Under the pieces are notes generated by a model, which worked only from the letters and a program-made list of their open reading frames with translations, was not told where the DNA came from and made no database searches. The position numbers and the translations under genes were made by a program. 64,000 bases of DNA from positions 2,038,473 through 2,102,472 of the forward strand of contig NZ_MEIY01000001.1 in the NCBI RefSeq assembly GCF_001752365.1, written 5' to 3'. The DNA is from Marinobacter sp. X15-166B (GTDB taxonomy: Bacteria > Pseudomonadota > Gammaproteobacteria > Pseudomonadales > Oleiphilaceae). Each line of letters starts with the position of its first letter. Within the stretch, counting starts at the first letter, position 1. Below are positions 53,319 through 62,463 of the stretch, in pieces.

Positions 53319-54251
53319 TCAATCCGTAGGTAGTTGCCGGTGAGCGGCGAGATCTGCAGGCAAATCAACCTTGCAGGCGTCATTAATAATGCGGGCAAAA
53401 TCCTGCGGTGAGTCCTCCTGTAAAAAGTGACCGCCCTCCAGGGTAATGTGCGGCTGGCCATGGGCGCCGGGAATTCGTTGCTGCATGGTGCGGTCAGCGC
53501 CGCGGGTGATGGGGTCGCGGTTGCTGAAACAGGTGATGAAAGGCTTGTGCCACCGCTCCAGCGCAAGCCAGGTTGCTTTGTTGATCTCATGCTCGGGGGC
53601 TCTGGCGGAAGGAAGCGCCAGCCGGGGGAAAGCCCGCGCACCGGCCTTGTGGGCCAGGGTCGGAAACGGGGCCTCGTAGGCCGCGCGCTCCTGAGGGCTG
53701 AGCAGGCGGGAAGTGCCGAGCTGAACAATGCGGCTGACGGGAAACCATGGACTGTGGGCCGCGAAGGCCCGCCACCAGGAATAGCCGGTCAATGATCTGG
53801 GTTTTCCCGTCGGCAGCAGCCCGTTGCCAACGATGACCCGCGCGAACCGCCGGGGCTGTTCGGCAATCAGCCGGAGGCCCAGCAGCGAGCCCCAGTTCTG
53901 GCACACCAGAGTGATGTCTTTGAGCTCCAGCGCATCCAGCCACCTGGTTAGCCACAGCAGGTGGCGCTCGTAGCTGTAGTCGCTGAGGGCTGCGGGTTTG
54001 TCCGACTTGCCGAAGCCGATCAGGTCGGGGGCCAGCACCCGGGAACCCGCCCCGGCTACCAGGGGGATCACATGACGATACAGGTACGACCAGGAAGGCT
54101 CACCGTGCAGCATGATCACCGGGTGGGCATCCGCCGGGCCTTCGTCGACATAATGCATTCTCAGGTTGGGCTGAACATCCAGATAATGAGGCGAAAACGG
54201 GTAATCTGGGAGGCCGGTAAAGCGGGTCTCATCAGTTCGCAGAATACGCAT
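53319..54251 (-). CDS. haloalkane-dehalogenase-like alpha/beta hydrolase lacking the nucleophile Asp
   Basis: 310 aa, aligned along its length with HLD-I dehalogenases such as Xanthobacter DhlA: YPFSPHYLD at the N-terminus, oxyanion segment LHGEPSWSYLYRH, IGFGKSDKP, catalytic-type His in GGHFLQED near the C-terminus, and an Asp in SNRDPITRG. The nucleophile elbow reads VCQNWGS, with Asn (codon 53895-53897, residue 119) where dehalogenases have Asp. The second halide-binding Trp in the cap also appears to be replaced. Dehalogenase activity is therefore unlikely without further change. ATG 54251 is preferred to GTG 54263. Stands alone on its strand. Confidence 0.82.
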   Translation of the reverse strand: MRILRTDETRFTGLPDYPFSPHYLDVQPNLRMHYVDEGPADAHPVIMLHGEPSWSYLYRHVIPLVAGAGSRVLAPDLIGFGKSDKPAALSDYSYERHLLWLTRWLDALELKDITLVCQNWGSLLGLRLIAEQPRRFARVIVGNGLLPTGKPRSLTGYSWWRAFAAHSPWFPVSRIVQLGTSRLLSPQERAAYEAPFPTLAHKAGARAFPRLALPSARAPEHEINKATWLALERWHKPFITCFSNRDPITRGADRTMQQRIPGAHGQPHITLEGGHFLQEDSPQDFARIINDACKVDLPADLAAHRQLPTD

Positions 54252-54389
54252 TACGGGTTGCACGTCCTGACAGTTGGGGCGGGGTGGCGATCTTCAGCTG
54301 GTGAAACGCCAGCATAATGCAGAACGGCGGGCGCTGTGTGGGGTTTGCGTAACAGTGCGTTGAGGCTTTGAATCAGTCAGCGACGGTTG

Positions 54390-54746
54390 TTACTCGAGGG
54401 GGTCATCGAACACGTCGGTCGCGGGGCGTCGGTTGGAGCGTTTGTCATCCCAGCTCAGAACCTGCGGGTCGTACCAGCCGATCTGTTCGAGAACCCGCTC
54501 CTGAGTGCGTGCTGACAGCGTGGGCCACAGACACAGGAAAGCCGCCAATCCGGCTTCCCGCTGACGCGCCTGCTTGCCGCGCAGGCGTTGAATGATCAGC
54601 GGCAACTGCAGGGCCTCCCCCAGCTGGCCGGGAATGATGACCTCCTGTCCCATGAACTGCTTGCGGTGGGTGCGCGCAGACAGGACCTCACTGAGAGCGA
54701 GCGCCGCTTCCAGAGCGGTTTCGGTGTCGAAGGTTGCCGTATCCAA
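54390..54746 (-). CDS. hypothetical protein, 118 aa
   Basis: I do not recognise this gene. The product is soluble-looking and mostly helical in feel: an N-terminal Ala/Glu/Thr-rich stretch (residues about 1-25), a central QEVIIPGQLGEALQLP segment, a basic LRGKQARQREAG patch near 55-66, a hydrophobic AAFLCLWPTL and an acidic C-terminus ending DVFDDPLE. No signal peptide or membrane helix. It lies between the alpha/beta hydrolase (same strand, about 127 bases downstream of its stop) and the divergent AI-2E permease. Its codon use matches the neighbourhood, supporting a real gene. Confidence 0.62.
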   Translation of the reverse strand: MDTATFDTETALEAALALSEVLSARTHRKQFMGQEVIIPGQLGEALQLPLIIQRLRGKQARQREAGLAAFLCLWPTLSARTQERVLEQIGWYDPQVLSWDDKRSNRRPATDVFDDPLE

Positions 54747-54897
54747 GAGTTCAGCCCGTTTTTAAAATTGGACAAGAATCGATCACTATACCGGTAATGG
54801 CACCTGATTTACCACGCCGGCATGTTAGGCTACCGGCCATTGATTCGGGTTTCATCGAGCCCCCGGTGGCTCAAACACAATTCAGGAAGTGGTTTAC

Positions 54898-55986
54898 ATG
54901 TACGAAAAACTGGAGCAGCGCACGTTTCTCGCCATGCTGGTGTTGGTGTCGGTGGCCTTTGTGTTTCTGATGCGGCCGTTCATCGGACCCATTTTCTGGG
55001 CGATCGCCATCGCGGTAATTTTTTACCCTATCCAGGTGTGGTTGCTGAGCAAGCTGGGCAATCGCCCCAATACCATCGCGTTCATCACCCTGTTGTTGTG
55101 CGTGGTCATCGTCGTACTGCCAGTGATCGCGCTGGTCTCGTCGCTGGTGGCCGAGGGGGTGTGGCTGTACCAGCAGATACAGGACGGGGTGATCAAACCC
55201 GGGGAGTATATCGACAGGGTCAATCAGTCCTTCCCGGCAATTCAGGGTTTTCTGGCTCAGTTTGATATCAACTTCAATGAGTTGCGCGAGCGAGCGGTGA
55301 CTGCCGTGGTGGGCGCCAGCCAGTTTCTGGCCAAGCGGGCCCTCGGACTCGGGCAGAACACCTTCCAGTTCTTTCTCAATCTGGCGCTGATGGTGTATCT
55401 GGCGTTTTTTTTGTTGCGGGACGGCACCAAGCTGGTGGACCTGATGATTCATGCCTTGCCCCTGGGTGATGAGCGGGAGCGCCTGCTGTTCGCCAAGTTT
55501 GCCGAGGTCACCCGGGCCACCGTGAAGGGGAACCTGCTGATTGCCATCATCCAGGGCGCGCTGGGCAGCTTTATATTCTGGGCGCTGGGTTTGTCCGGCG
55601 CCTTACTGTGGGGGGTGGTGATGGCCATCGTGTCGCTGCTGCCTGCCGTTGGGGCGGCGATTGTGTGGGTACCGGTGGCCATTTATCTGGCGGCCATCGG
55701 AGAGATGCTGTCGGCCACGATCCTGACTTTGTTCGGGGTCATTGTGATCGGCCTGGCGGACAACATCCTCCGGCCGATATTTGTGGGCCGGGACACCAAA
55801 TTGCCGGATTACATCGTGCTGCTCTCGACCCTCGGCGGTATTGTTATGTTCGGTATCAACGGCTTTGTGATGGGGCCCTTGGTGGCGGCCCTGTTTATGG
55901 CCTTCTGGGGGATCTTCATTCGGGAATTCGGCAGCTACGACGAGGTGCCGGTGCAATCACTCGAGCAAGACCTCGAGGAAGAATAA
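54898..55986 (+). CDS. AI-2E/PerM-family membrane transporter
   Basis: 362-aa polytopic protein of the AI-2E transporter (TqsA/PerM) family. N-terminal helices FLAMLVLVSVAFVFLMRPFIGPIFWAIAIAV fill residues about 9-40, a soluble loop lies near 90-155, and about five further helices follow. GALLWGVVMAIVSLLPAVGAAIVWVP and GLADNILRPIFVGRDTKLP, each split by loops, are family hallmarks. Substrates of such proteins vary (autoinducer-2 efflux, ions); none can be assigned. ATG 54898 is chosen because AGGAAG at 54884-54889 is 8 bases away; a GTG three codons earlier would lie on the RBS. Convergent with ilvD. Confidence 0.9.
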   Translation: MYEKLEQRTFLAMLVLVSVAFVFLMRPFIGPIFWAIAIAVIFYPIQVWLLSKLGNRPNTIAFITLLLCVVIVVLPVIALVSSLVAEGVWLYQQIQDGVIKPGEYIDRVNQSFPAIQGFLAQFDINFNELRERAVTAVVGASQFLAKRALGLGQNTFQFFLNLALMVYLAFFLLRDGTKLVDLMIHALPLGDERERLLFAKFAEVTRATVKGNLLIAIIQGALGSFIFWALGLSGALLWGVVMAIVSLLPAVGAAIVWVPVAIYLAAIGEMLSATILTLFGVIVIGLADNILRPIFVGRDTKLPDYIVLLSTLGGIVMFGINGFVMGPLVAALFMAFWGIFIREFGSYDEVPVQSLEQDLEEE

Positions 55987-56066
55987 CGCGCGGGTAAGGG
56001 GGTGAGGAAGGGGCCCCCTGGCGGCGCTCATCCGCCGGCCGGGGACCCGTGTTTACAGAGAGACTG

Positions 56067-57902
56067 TCAGTCGAGCTTGCTTACGTCCCGCACGGCGCCT
56101 TTGTCGGCGCTGGTGGCCAGCAGGGCGTAAGCCTTCAGCGCCGCTGAGACCTTGCGAGGGCGCGGTTGCTCCGGCTTCCAGCCCAGTTCTTCGCGGGCTG
56201 CGCGACGCCGGTCGAGCTCGTGCTGGTCAATCTGCACGTTGATCGACCGGTTGGGGATGTCGATATGAATCAGGTCGCCGTCTTCAATCAGCCCGATCGC
56301 GCCACCGGCGGCCGCTTCCGGTGAGGCGTGGCCGATGGACAGACCGGAGGTGCCCCCGGAGAAACGACCGTCGGTCAGCAGTGCGCAGGATTCACCGAGA
56401 CCCTTGGATTTCAGATAGCTGGTCGGGTACAGCATTTCCTGCATGCCGGGGCCGCCTTTGGGGCCTTCGTAACGGATGATCACCACTTCACCGGGTTGCA
56501 CCTCGTCATTGAGAATGCCGGTAACCGCCGTGTCCTGGCTTTCGAAGATCCGCGCCGGACCCTCGAACACAAAAATACTCTCATCCACGCCGGCGGTTTT
56601 GACGACACAGCCATCCACCGCAATATTGCCAAACAGCACCGCCAGACCGCCTTCACTGGAGTAGGCGTGGTCGACCGAGCGGATGCAGCCGTTGGCGCGG
56701 TCACCGTCCAGGGTCGGCCAGCGGGTGCTTTGGCTGAAAGCGGTCTGGGTGGGTATGCCGGCGGGGCCGGCTTTATAGAATTCGATCACCTCGGGGGTGG
56801 GGTTGCGCATGATGTCCCAGGTGTCCAGAGCCTCCGCCATGGTGTTGCTGTACACCGTAGGCAGGCTGGTGTCGATCAGACCACCCCGTTCCAATTCGCC
56901 CATCAGCGCCATGATGCCGCCGGCACGGTGCAGATCTTCCATGTGGTAATCCGGGGAGTTGGGGGCAATCTTGCACAACTGTGGCACCTTGCGGGACAGC
57001 TGGTCGATGTGTTCCAGCGTGAACGGCACCCCGCCTTCCTGCGCGGCCGCCAGCAGATGCAGAATGGTGTTGGTGGATCCGCCCATGGCAATGTCCATCA
57101 CCATCGCATTCTTGAAGGCTTCCAGGGTGGCAATGCTGAGGGGCAGGACACTGGCATCGTCCTGTTCGTAATAACGCTTGGTGATCTCGACGATCTGCCG
57201 GCCGGCCTTCAGGAACAGCTGCTCACGGTCGGCGTGGGTGGCCAATAACGAACCATTGCCCGGCAGGGCCAGACCGATGGCTTCGGTCAGGCAGTTCATG
57301 GAGTTTGCGGTGAACATACCGGAGCAGGAGCCGCAGGTCGGGCAGGCGCTGCGCTCGTATTCGGCGACCTTTTCGTCCGAGGCATCCGAGTCGGCGGCAA
57401 TCACCATGGCGTCGACCAGGTCGAGTTTGTGCTCGCTGAGCTTGGTTTTGCCTGCTTCCATCGGTCCGCCGGACACAAAGATGGTGGGAATGTTCAGGCG
57501 CAACGAAGCCATCAGCATGCCCGGGGTGATCTTGTCACAGTTGGAAATACACACCAGGGCATCCGCGCAATGGGCGTTGGCCATGTACTCCACCGAGTCG
57601 GCGATGATTTCCCGAGACGGCAGCGAATAGAGCATGCCGTCGTGGCCCATGGCAATGCCATCGTCCACTGCAATGGTATTGAATTCCTTGGCGACCCCGC
57701 CGGCGGCTTCAATCTCGCGGCACACCAGCTGGCCCAGGTCTTTGAGGTGCACGTGGCCAGGGACAAACTGGGTAAACGAGTTAACAACGGCAATGATCGG
57801 CTTGCCAAAATCGTCATCTTTCATCCCGGTCGCACGCCAGAGTGCGCGGGCACCCGCCATATTGCGGCCAGCGGTTGAAGTCTTCGAACGGTACTGAGGC
57901 AT
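56067..57902 (-). CDS. ilvD: dihydroxy-acid dehydratase IlvD
   Basis: Fe-S dehydratase giving the 2-keto acids for valine, leucine and isoleucine; its product 2-oxoisovalerate feeds LeuA at the other end of the window. Cluster cysteines lie in [12 protein letters not shown] (near residue 122) and [18 protein letters not shown] (near 192-209). [21 protein letters not shown] at the N-terminus is split over residues 12-32, and [11 protein letters not shown] and [20 protein letters not shown] appear in the C-terminal half. 611 aa, as in E. coli (616). Single-gene unit divergent from the HDOD gene. Confidence 0.97.
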   Translation of the reverse strand: MPQYRSKTSTAGRNMAGARALWRATGMKDDDFGKPIIAVVNSFTQFVPGHVHLKDLGQLVCREIEAAGGVAKEFNTIAVDDGIAMGHDGMLYSLPSREIIADSVEYMANAHCADALVCISNCDKITPGMLMASLRLNIPTIFVSGGPMEAGKTKLSEHKLDLVDAMVIAADSDASDEKVAEYERSACPTCGSCSGMFTANSMNCLTEAIGLALPGNGSLLATHADREQLFLKAGRQIVEITKRYYEQDDASVLPLSIATLEAFKNAMVMDIAMGGSTNTILHLLAAAQEGGVPFTLEHIDQLSRKVPQLCKIAPNSPDYHMEDLHRAGGIMALMGELERGGLIDTSLPTVYSNTMAEALDTWDIMRNPTPEVIEFYKAGPAGIPTQTAFSQSTRWPTLDGDRANGCIRSVDHAYSSEGGLAVLFGNIAVDGCVVKTAGVDESIFVFEGPARIFESQDTAVTGILNDEVQPGEVVIIRYEGPKGGPGMQEMLYPTSYLKSKGLGESCALLTDGRFSGGTSGLSIGHASPEAAAGGAIGLIEDGDLIHIDIPNRSINVQIDQHELDRRRAAREELGWKPEQPRPRKVSAALKAYALLATSADKGAVRDVSKLD

Positions 57903-58025
57903 GGAGTTATGGTCTCTTCTTGGTCAGCGGTGAGTCAAAACCCAAAGCATAACAGATTCGTTGATTGGTATAGTAGGTGGCACAACGCTTGGTTGTTTGT
58001 GGCGGTCACAGTTACACTGAGGTAA

Positions 58026-58066
58026 CAGTGTTAACCGCGACTCAGTGTATCAGTGACGCAGTGCGC
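58026..58066 (+). repeat. CAGTG repeats upstream of the HDOD gene
   Basis: CAGTG occurs at 58026, 58043, 58051 and 58059; the last three are spaced exactly 8 bp apart. The first is also half of an inverted repeat with CACTG at 58015-58019. The region lies between ilvD and the HDOD gene, so it could be a regulatory site; the meaning is unknown. Confidence 0.35.
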
Positions 58067-58095
58067 GTGGATTTATACAGGAAGGGACTCACGTT

Positions 58096-59352
58096 ATGGC
58101 TGGACAGGAACCCCTGACGCTCAGCCGTCTGAAGCAGTATCAGCCCCTCAACCGGTTGACGGATGACCAGCTGATTCTGGTGGCCAGCCGGGCCGAAAAG
58201 CGCGTCCATGCGCCGGGTCATAAAATCATGGAGCGGGGAACCCGGGACGGGCTGGATTTTTTTCTGCTGGCCGGCGCGGTTGAACTGGAATCGGCAGACG
58301 GACGAACGCTGCAGATCGACGCCCGCAGTGACAAGGCCCGGAACGTATTGGCAAGACTGCAGCCCCGCATGTACGACGTGACGGCCATCGAAGCGTGTGA
58401 GTTTCTGGTGATCAGTCAGGATGCGCTCAGCCAGATGCTGCGAGCGGCCCCCGTCAGCCACAGTCAGGAACACGAGCCGGTGGAGTTCGACGGCAACGGA
58501 GACGGGGCGAGTCAGGTGTTGATGAATTTCTACACCCAGCTTCGTGCCAACCGGCTGGAGCTTCCCAGCGTGCCGGAGGTAGCCTGGAAGATCAGGCGCA
58601 TGGCCGATCAGGAGGAGGCGACGGTGGCCCAGCTTGCCCGCGCCGTGACCGCCGATCCGGCCATCGCCGCAAAACTGGTGCGCGCCGGCAACAGCCCGCT
58701 GTACCGGGGGGGAGCTGACGTGACCAATGTGCGGGAGGCGGTCATGCGGCTGGGCACGCGCGCCACCCGTCAGCTGGTGACGGTGTACTCCATGCGCGAG
58801 GTGTTTCGCAGCCGACAGCCACAATTGCAGCAGGCGATGCAGCGGCTGTGGCAGCACTCGCGGGAGGTCGCCGCGGTATCCTGGGTGCTGGCGGATCAGG
58901 TGACCGGTGTTGATCCGGAAGAGGCCTTGCTGGCGGGCTTGCTCCATGACATCGGTGCCGTCCCCGTACTGGTCCATGCCGAGCAACACATGAAACTGTT
59001 CAGGGATGACGCAAGCCTGCAACAGGCAGTGGCGGACCTGCGGGCTGACATAGGTGTGGTAGTGCTGGAGCACTGGGGATTTGCCGAGCGCTTCATTACC
59101 GCGCTTCGCCATGCGGAAAACTGGGGCTATGAAGACCGGGCGCCCTCGCCACAGCTGGTGGATGTGGTGATTGTGGCGCAGTTGCACGTGCTGATTGGCG
59201 CGAACCTCAATCGTGACTTGCCGGCGTTTGCGGATGTTCCCGCCTATCGACGGCTGGGTGAGCTTGAACTCAATGCCTCGCGCAGCCTCAAAATGCTTAC
59301 CCGGGCCAGAGCACGGGTCAAAGAAATTCAGGAACTCCTGTCCATAGGCTGA
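58096..59352 (+). CDS. HDOD-domain protein with degenerate cyclic-nucleotide-binding-like N-terminus
   Basis: 418 aa. Residues about 12-125 resemble a CRP-type cyclic nucleotide-binding beta roll (RVHAPGHKIMERGTRDGLDFFLLAGAVEL...), but the phosphate-binding cassette is degenerate: no FGE motif, and RMYDVTA stands where R-S/T-A is usual. From about 150 (LPSVPEVAWKIRRM) to 340 lies an HDOD domain with VTADPAIAAKLVRAGNS, AVMRLGTRATRQLV and AGLLHDIGAVPVL. Such proteins act in signal output, often alongside c-di-GMP, but targets are unknown. AGGAAGGG lies about 10 bases before ATG 58096. Divergent from ilvD. Confidence 0.85.
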   Translation: MAGQEPLTLSRLKQYQPLNRLTDDQLILVASRAEKRVHAPGHKIMERGTRDGLDFFLLAGAVELESADGRTLQIDARSDKARNVLARLQPRMYDVTAIEACEFLVISQDALSQMLRAAPVSHSQEHEPVEFDGNGDGASQVLMNFYTQLRANRLELPSVPEVAWKIRRMADQEEATVAQLARAVTADPAIAAKLVRAGNSPLYRGGADVTNVREAVMRLGTRATRQLVTVYSMREVFRSRQPQLQQAMQRLWQHSREVAAVSWVLADQVTGVDPEEALLAGLLHDIGAVPVLVHAEQHMKLFRDDASLQQAVADLRADIGVVVLEHWGFAERFITALRHAENWGYEDRAPSPQLVDVVIVAQLHVLIGANLNRDLPAFADVPAYRRLGELELNASRSLKMLTRARARVKEIQELLSIG

Positions 59353-59415
59353 AGCAACACCCGGCGGATTGGTTACAGGGTATCAGAAGCATTCCAGGGA
59401 TGACGGTTTGTATTT

Positions 59416-59988
59416 ATGAACGTACCGCTGTTTCCATTGAATTCGGTGATCTTGCCCGGGGGGAAAATTCCCCTTCAGCTTTTTGAACCACGCTATATTG
59501 ACATGCTGACCCGCTGTCTCAAGGAAGACCGGGGGTTCGTGGTGGTACTGTTGCGGGAAGGGCGTGAAACCAGCAACACGGCGTTGTTTTATGACATCGG
59601 CACCTATGTTCGGGTCGCCGACTTTCATCGACTGGACAGTGGTCTGCTGGGTATTACCGTACAGGGCGAGTCGAAAGTCGCCGTCGTTAAGTGCTGGCAG
59701 CAGGCGGACGGCTTGAACGTGGGCGACGTGGAGTGTCTGATGCAGGAAGAGAGTGTCGGCATTCCGGCGGCTTACGCTGAGCTGACCGGGATACTGAGGG
59801 CCCTGTGCCGTCATCCGGTGGTCAACGATCTGGACATGGTGGTCGACTACGACGATGCCCGGGATGTGGGCTGGCGGCTGACCGAACTGCTGCCGCTGGA
59901 CAAGCATGAAAAACAGCGGCTGCTTGAATTGCAGGATCCGCTGGAACGGCTGGAGCGCTTGCAGGCGCTGCTTGACGACATGGAGTGA
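59416..59988 (+). CDS. Lon-substrate-binding-domain (LON_substr_bdg) protein
   Basis: 190 aa consisting of the domain found at the N-terminus of Lon protease, with no ATPase or protease part. VPLFPLNSVILPGGKIPLQLFEPRY (about residues 3-27, split) is the signature. GTYVRVADFHRLDSGLLGITVQGESKV follows, then a helical C-terminus ending LERLERLQALLDD. Stand-alone versions are common in proteobacteria; their role is not established, with regulation or substrate presentation suggested. It follows the HDOD gene by 63 bases on the same strand. Confidence 0.88.
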   Translation: MNVPLFPLNSVILPGGKIPLQLFEPRYIDMLTRCLKEDRGFVVVLLREGRETSNTALFYDIGTYVRVADFHRLDSGLLGITVQGESKVAVVKCWQQADGLNVGDVECLMQEESVGIPAAYAELTGILRALCRHPVVNDLDMVVDYDDARDVGWRLTELLPLDKHEKQRLLELQDPLERLERLQALLDDME

Positions 59989-60018
59989 CTGGCCGGGGCC
60001 GCGGGCGTTTCCCCCCGG

Positions 60019-61468
60019 CTACAGCGGGCTGTAAGCGGTGAGCGCCGAGGTCCATGACCAATAGATGTAGCCAGCGGTAAACAGCACCCAGCTGACCAGC
60101 CCCACCAGAGTGAACACCTCAGCCCGCAAGGGAATCTGATCGTAGCGGCTGTAACTGGCCCGTACAACGCCGCAAATACACAACCCCAGCAAGACGCCAC
60201 CAACGACATCCGTGAACCAGTGGACGCCCAGATACACCCGGCTCAGGCACACCAGTACCATGGGCAGCGTAAACACGAGATAAATCCGCCACCGCTGGCG
60301 GCGACACTTCTCCCGCGCCCAGAAGCTCGCCGCCAGGCTCAGCAATACCGTAATTCCGGCGGCATGACCACTGGGGTAGGCGCCACTGTCCGGCGGCCCG
60401 AACACGGTCTCCGGCCGGGGTATTGCAAATCCGGCCTTGAGTAGCCAGACCAGCGCCGCCGTAGCAAAGGCTGCGGCCAGCGCGTGAATTGCCGCGGCGT
60501 AATAGCCCCTGAACAGCAGCACCAGGGTGGCCATTAACGCGCCGCCAATGAGTACCGGCGGGTCGCCCAGCAAGGTTATGGTGCGCATGGCCGGGTCGGT
60601 CGCCGCGCTGCGCAACCCGGAGAACAGGGCCAAGCTGTGTTCGTTCAGCGTGGTGAGCCAGCCGGTGCTGGTCGCGATCAGCGACCAGCCCAGGAACAGG
60701 GTGCCGCAGACCAGGGCCAGAGCAAACGAGGGCAGAGGAAACTCCGCCGGGCCAGCGGGCCGCGCACTGGTAAAGGAATGCCAGAAATGCCGGCTGCGGG
60801 GGTGCCGGTCCGCCCAGCGCGATAAGCGGGTATACAGCCGGCTGTCGTTCCCCAGACCCAGCTGCAATCTGAACGCCACCAGGTACAGCAGCGCGAGTAC
60901 CGCAAGGCTGATCGCCAGAGCCGGGTAGAAGTGGGCGGGCAACGTCACGTCGCTGCCGAGGGCGCTGCCCACCAGAAACCCGGGAATAATGTAGAGCGGA
61001 GCCCAGGCGATTGCCGAGACGACGTTATAGCTCAGGAATTTTTTCCACGGCATCAGCAAGGCGCCGGCAATTAACGGGATCACCGGGCGTACCGGACCGA
61101 CAAAGCGTCCGATAACCACGCTGGTGCCGCCATACTTGTGGAAAAACCACTCGCCTTTTTTCAAGAAGCGCCGGATATCGGCTCAGGGGCCAGGTTTGCG
61201 GCAGCCGTCCCTGAAAACAGCGACCCAGCCAAAAACTGAGGCCGTCACCGGCAATGGCGCCAAGGGTTGCCCACAGCAAGGCCTCACTCAGGGGCATGCC
61301 GGATCTGCCCGCCAGGGCCGCAATGGCAAACAGCAGGGCCACGCCGGGGACGAGGATGCCGGCGAGCGCCAGCGATTCGATCAGCGACACCGTAAACAGG
61401 GCCAGTGCGACCCAGCCGGGCGCGCCGGCGAGCCAGTCAAGCAGGGCCTCTAGCCAAGCGGAACTCAT
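60019..61468 (-). pseudogene. DedA-PAP2 fusion (undecaprenyl carrier recycling), frameshifted
   Basis: Two frames together encode one recognisable protein of about 482 aa. The 5' part (61468 to about 61160) holds the start of a DedA domain up to SRYPALLEK. The 3' part (from about 61160 to 60019) resumes with KGEWFFHKYGG, GRFVGPVRPVIPL (the DedA motif), then a PAP2 phosphatase domain with K-x6-RP (KAGFAIPRP), PSGH and SR-x5-H-x3-D (SRVYLGVHWFTD) all intact. The join falls at six T on the plus strand (61156-61161); five would restore the frame. DedA proteins include undecaprenyl-phosphate flippases and PAP2 enzymes dephosphorylate undecaprenyl diphosphate. It could be a true mutation, a sequencing indel, or a frame repaired by slippage. 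Confidence 0.85.
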
Positions 61469-62463
61469 GCCCGGATGGATGCTGCGCTGGTGAAGGCAAC
61501 CGAATCGCAGCCACGGTTGCAGGCGGTGGTCAGCGCGTGTTCGGTGCGCTGGCGCAGGGTGTCCGGGTCAGTTTCGCTGGCGCCGAGAGTCGCACACCCC
61601 AGACTGGCGGAAATGTGACCCACCGAAGGCCAGCTGGCTTCGGCAATGGAGCGGCGTATGCGCTCGGCAATCACCCGCACGCCTTCCTCCGGGGTGAACG
61701 GCAACACCAGAAAGAACCGGCCATCTCCCAGAGTGTAGAGCGTGTCTCCGGCACGGATGACCCCGAACAGGTGTTGCGTTATCTCGCGGTACAGTCGCGC
61801 GCTGGCACCTTGCAGGTACAGGGGCTGGGAGTCATCCAGATGGTCGAGCGACAGTGCGATGGTCGACAGGGGGTGCCCGGTGGCCGTCGCCCGGCTGACC
61901 TCCTTTTGCAGGGTTTCGTCGAGGAAGCGGGCGTTATGCGCGCCGGTCACAGGGTCGGTAATGGCCAGATCCTGCGCCGATTGCGCCATGTGGTCGTAGT
62001 GCCACACATACAAACCGCACACCGTCAACAGGATGCAGGCCGCCACACTGACCAGCAAAGTATCAGCAGCGGAACTGGCCCCCCACAGGTGGAGGGCCAG
62101 CATCAGAATCGTCAGGGCCGAGAGCGCTGCGCCCTGGCGCAAGGGCAGCACCAGCATGTTGAGCACCAGCAGCGGCAATAACCAATGGCTGATCATGGTG
62201 GATTGCAGGGCAAACAGGGCGGTGATGGCAAGTGCATTGAGTCCGGCGAGAATAAACAGGTGGCCGCGCGCATTCAATTGCTGGCGCCGGGAGAGCAGCG
62301 TGTACCCCACACCGGCCAGCGTCAGTGCCGCCAGCGCAGAGGCCAGAAAAAAGTGGCGATACAGACCATACAGCAGGTTTTGCACCGCCAGGGTGGCGAT
62401 GAACAGGGTCGCCAGCCCGTAGCCGCTCAGGTGGGTCAGGGTACGCAAGCGGGTTTCAGTCAT
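61465..62463 (-). CDS. six-helix membrane protein with degenerate GGDEF domain
   Basis: 332 aa. Residues about 10-155 contain six predicted membrane helices, then a GGDEF-family domain starts at TDPVTGAHNARFLDETL. The active-site signature is lost: LGDGRF stands where GGDEF is expected, so cyclase activity is unlikely. RxxD (RAGD) sits exactly five residues upstream, the position of the c-di-GMP inhibitory site, so binding of c-di-GMP is possible (inference by analogy with PelD). The stop region overlaps the DedA-PAP2 start (ATGA), and its own start overlaps the upstream GGDEF gene by 4 bases, so all three form one operon. Confidence 0.85.
   Translation of the reverse strand: MTETRLRTLTHLSGYGLATLFIATLAVQNLLYGLYRHFFLASALAALTLAGVGYTLLSRRQQLNARGHLFILAGLNALAITALFALQSTMISHWLLPLLVLNMLVLPLRQGAALSALTILMLALHLWGASSAADTLLVSVAACILLTVCGLYVWHYDHMAQSAQDLAITDPVTGAHNARFLDETLQKEVSRATATGHPLSTIALSLDHLDDSQPLYLQGASARLYREITQHLFGVIRAGDTLYTLGDGRFFLVLPFTPEEGVRVIAERIRRSIAEASWPSVGHISASLGCATLGASETDPDTLRQRTEHALTTACNRGCDSVAFTSAASIRA

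Noticed and set aside
55987..56066. GC-rich inverted repeat between the AI-2E permease and ilvD as a terminator
   Set aside because: The stem is imperfect and neither side has a T tract, so it was not listed.
61150..61170. Programmed -1 frameshift at A-AAA-AAG in the DedA-PAP2 gene
   Set aside because: The heptamer is not in the required phase with the upstream frame and a +1, not -1, shift is needed; no supporting pseudoknot was seen.
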